The notes beneath the pieces were generated by a model, which did no database searches, was not told where the DNA came from, and was given only the letters and a program-made list of their open reading frames with translations. Position numbers and translations under genes: made by a program. Source: JAEULH01 sp034382075 (GTDB lineage: Bacteria; Pseudomonadota; Alphaproteobacteria; Rhodospirillales; Defluviicoccaceae). Taken from it: DNA of 15,280 bases. Shown in pieces: positions 14,293 to 15,280 of the stretch. How positions within the stretch are numbered: the stretch's first letter is position 1; every line of letters starts with the position of its first letter. The DNA is taken from positions 1-15,280 of the forward strand of contig JAXMOZ010000077.1 of NCBI GenBank assembly GCA_034382075.1, given 5' to 3'.

Positions 14293-14546
14293 TGGATCGA
14301 TTAGTCCATGAGGAGCATCCGCGAGCAACCTTCCCTTGGGCTACGGCCGGCTCCAGCTTCCCGCCCCATCGGTGCGGAACGAACGAGGTTAGCCGCCCCC
14401 GCCGTCCGGCCCGACGCGTTTTCATGCTGCCCGCGTGCTTCCGGTCGCGTTGGTTCTCGGGACACCTGCCTCTAAAGGTCACGCGCAGGACGATTGGGTA
14501 GCCAACCAACGCCTTCTGCGGCTCGCCCGCAGCTGGTTTGGATCCG
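14200..14546. other. Stretch without a convincing gene
   Basis: Open frames on both strands exist but none resembles a known protein along its length, and composition differs from the core genes. One short frame (about 14202-14258) reads APPLKAKEIGFVLRRQ and then a stop, vaguely like the N-terminus of some phage-type integrases. A GTG frame at 14435 starts LPVALVLGTPASKGHAQDDW, which resembles a signal peptide. Both are probably relics or chance. Confidence 0.4.
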
Positions 14547-14897
14547 TCACTCGGCCGCTACAAGCGGTCGTTGAGAGCCAAGAAGACGCTCCTGCCCTCT
14601 CGCCAGCTCAAGGCGCTCGACTTGCTGAAGCATCGCTTCGTATGCGCGGCCGTTATCCGCTGCGACGGCAACGGCGACAGCCTGCGGCGGCCTGCCCCAG
14701 CCGCGGTCCAAGACCGCCACGGCCGCGGCGACCCGAGCGGCGGCAGGCGCCTTCGTATCCGTCATGATCTCGACCAACGTTCCGACGGCAGCTTCCGTGC
14801 AGCTCCTGGCAAGGTCCCGCACCTCGACAACGGCTCGCGGCCGGCCGCCTGGGTTGCCGCTGCGTCCTGCCGCCCAGGTCGTCGAGGATCGTGGCAT
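14547..14897 (-). CDS. DUF5681-like small protein
   Basis: A 116-residue protein with GRSGNPGGRP at residues 11-20, the hallmark of DUF5681 proteins. This is followed by VRDLARSCTEAAVGTLVEIM, then KAPAAARVAAAVAVLDRGWG and RPPQAV, the usual helical core. Such proteins are common in alphaproteobacteria and prophages, often near terminase genes, and their function is not established. The ATG at 14897 has AGGG about nine bases upstream and a TATAAT box upstream of that. No terminase or other phage gene is beside it, so it is an orphan in a decayed region. The C-terminal 30 residues look less conserved. Confidence 0.75.
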   Translation of the reverse strand: MPRSSTTWAAGRSGNPGGRPRAVVEVRDLARSCTEAAVGTLVEIMTDTKAPAAARVAAAVAVLDRGWGRPPQAVAVAVAADNGRAYEAMLQQVERLELARGQERLLGSQRPLVAAE

Positions 14898-14931
14898 GAT
14901 CTACACCCTGGAAAGGCCTGATCTGAGGCGC

Positions 14932-14937
14932 ATTATA
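14932..14937 (-). promoter_or_regulatory. Perfect -10 box upstream of the DUF5681 gene
   Basis: On the minus strand this reads TATAAT, in the only AT-rich patch nearby, 35 bases before the ATG. No good -35 box is seen at 16-18 bases, so strength is uncertain. Confidence 0.4.
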
Positions 14938-15039
14938 CACTAGAGTTGTCGCCATTCTGCTTCGGAGCAAGGGGCGCTGGATTTGGTGGCGTCGCGGAGG
15001 GATGGGCTTTGATGTTGCGCTGCTTCGAGGGTGGGAACC

Positions 15040-15156
15040 ATGCTCGTTCGGTGTCGCACGTTCCTGCTTAGCGCCGCGCTGTCCTTGCTCGTGACGGATG
15101 CTGCGGTCGCGGGGCCACTCGAAAACGGTTTAGCAGCCTATAGCCGTGGCGACTAA
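15040..15156 (+). pseudogene. Start of a secreted Sel1/TPR-like protein, cut by an insertion sequence
   Basis: The ATG at 15040, with GAGGGTGGG upstream, opens a frame for 38 residues: a signal peptide (RCRTFLLSAALSLLVTDAAVAG, cleavage expected after AVA) and then PLENGLAAYSRGD. The last part is how many Sel1-repeat proteins begin (a following Y-E-x-A-L is usual). The frame stops at a TAA formed exactly at the edge of the IS element. The remainder should lie beyond the element, outside the window. The product is not expected to function. Confidence 0.65.
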
Positions 15157-15280
15157 GAGGCCGTCTTGAAACTGGATTTGGGGTGGATGGCCGGGTCCAG
15201 ATGTGATTCCAAACGGTTGTCGAAGCCGGTTTGGAGAGCGTCATGTGGACACCGACCACCCGCGAGCAGCATAGCCGTGC
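15157..15280 (+). mobile_element. Left end of an IS5-family insertion sequence, partial
   Basis: The element probably begins at GAGGCCGTCTTGAAAC (15157), directly after the interrupted coding frame. An 86-base leader leads to a transposase start at 15243. The bases just outside, CTAA, fit the TNA or YTAR target duplications of IS5-family subgroups, but the right end is beyond the window and cannot be compared. Confidence 0.7.
15243..15280 (+). CDS. IS5-family transposase, N-terminal fragment
   Basis: Only the first 12 residues, MWTPTTREQHSR, are inside the window. This opening is typical of the short first ORF of IS5-family transposases in alphaproteobacteria, which continue with a DLTDAEW-like segment. 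GGAG lies six bases before the ATG. Whether the transposase is intact cannot be judged. Confidence 0.7.
   Translation, partial: MWTPTTREQHSR

Noticed and set aside
14260..14300. Sequence translating to FNDNVVD, which recalls the ANDN start of alphaproteobacterial tmRNA tags
   Set aside because: No tRNA-like acceptor or T-arm, no GGATTCGAC-type element and no Ala-Ala tag end nearby.
1..15280. CRISPR arrays, tRNA or rRNA genes
   Set aside because: No regularly spaced repeats and no cloverleaf or rRNA-like segments were seen; the only tandem repeat has two adjacent copies without spacers.

Overview
The window is GC-rich chromosomal DNA, by eye about two thirds G+C or more. It most resembles an alphaproteobacterium, perhaps Rhodospirillales or Geminicoccales. 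The clues are the run comF / grxC / nitrilase-family amidase / DUF1178, an NDUFAF5-like methyltransferase, the order sfsA-map, a DUF5681 protein, and a polyhydroxyalkanoate-type acetoacetyl-CoA reductase. The lineage call is inference from gene content.

Left part (1-5850). The window opens inside the C-terminal half of a multicopper-oxidase-like protein on the plus strand. A minus-strand cassette of four overlapping genes follows, read from 5497 down to 1082: a small zincin-like metallopeptidase, a Lon-family ATP-dependent protease of the LonH/YcbZ type, a tandem universal stress protein and a cytoplasmic DsbA/FrnE-like thiol oxidoreductase. Each junction overlaps by 1 or 4 bases, so the four are probably co-transcribed and translationally coupled as a protein quality-control and stress unit. 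Divergent from it is a pterin-4a-carbinolamine dehydratase (phhB).

Middle part (5850-11070). A 420-base gene-poor stretch holds a 20-bp tandem repeat, a CRP/FNR-like palindrome and what may be a broken gene end. Two short-chain dehydrogenases follow on the minus strand: an HSD10-like 3-hydroxyacyl-CoA dehydrogenase and PhaB-type acetoacetyl-CoA reductase, separated by a strong hairpin terminator. A DUF1232 membrane protein runs on the plus strand. Then comes the minus-strand cluster comF, grxC, nitrilase-family amidase (probably deaminated glutathione amidase) and DUF1178. In this sequence comF carries an in-frame amber codon exactly where the conserved Tyr of the RxYNQ motif is expected.

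Right part (11127-15280). Four plus-strand genes lie close together: the NDUFAF5-like methyltransferase, an unrecognised 85-residue helical protein, sfsA and map (type I methionine aminopeptidase). Beyond map the character changes to decayed accessory DNA: a Phd-type antitoxin remnant without a toxin, some 350 bases with no convincing gene, an orphan DUF5681 protein on the minus strand, and the first 38 codons of a secreted Sel1/TPR-like protein cut off by the left end of an IS5-family element that runs out of the window.

No complete new defence system, CRISPR array, tRNA or rRNA was seen. The items most worth checking are the amber codon in comF, the four-gene protease/stress cassette, and the IS-interrupted, degraded right flank.
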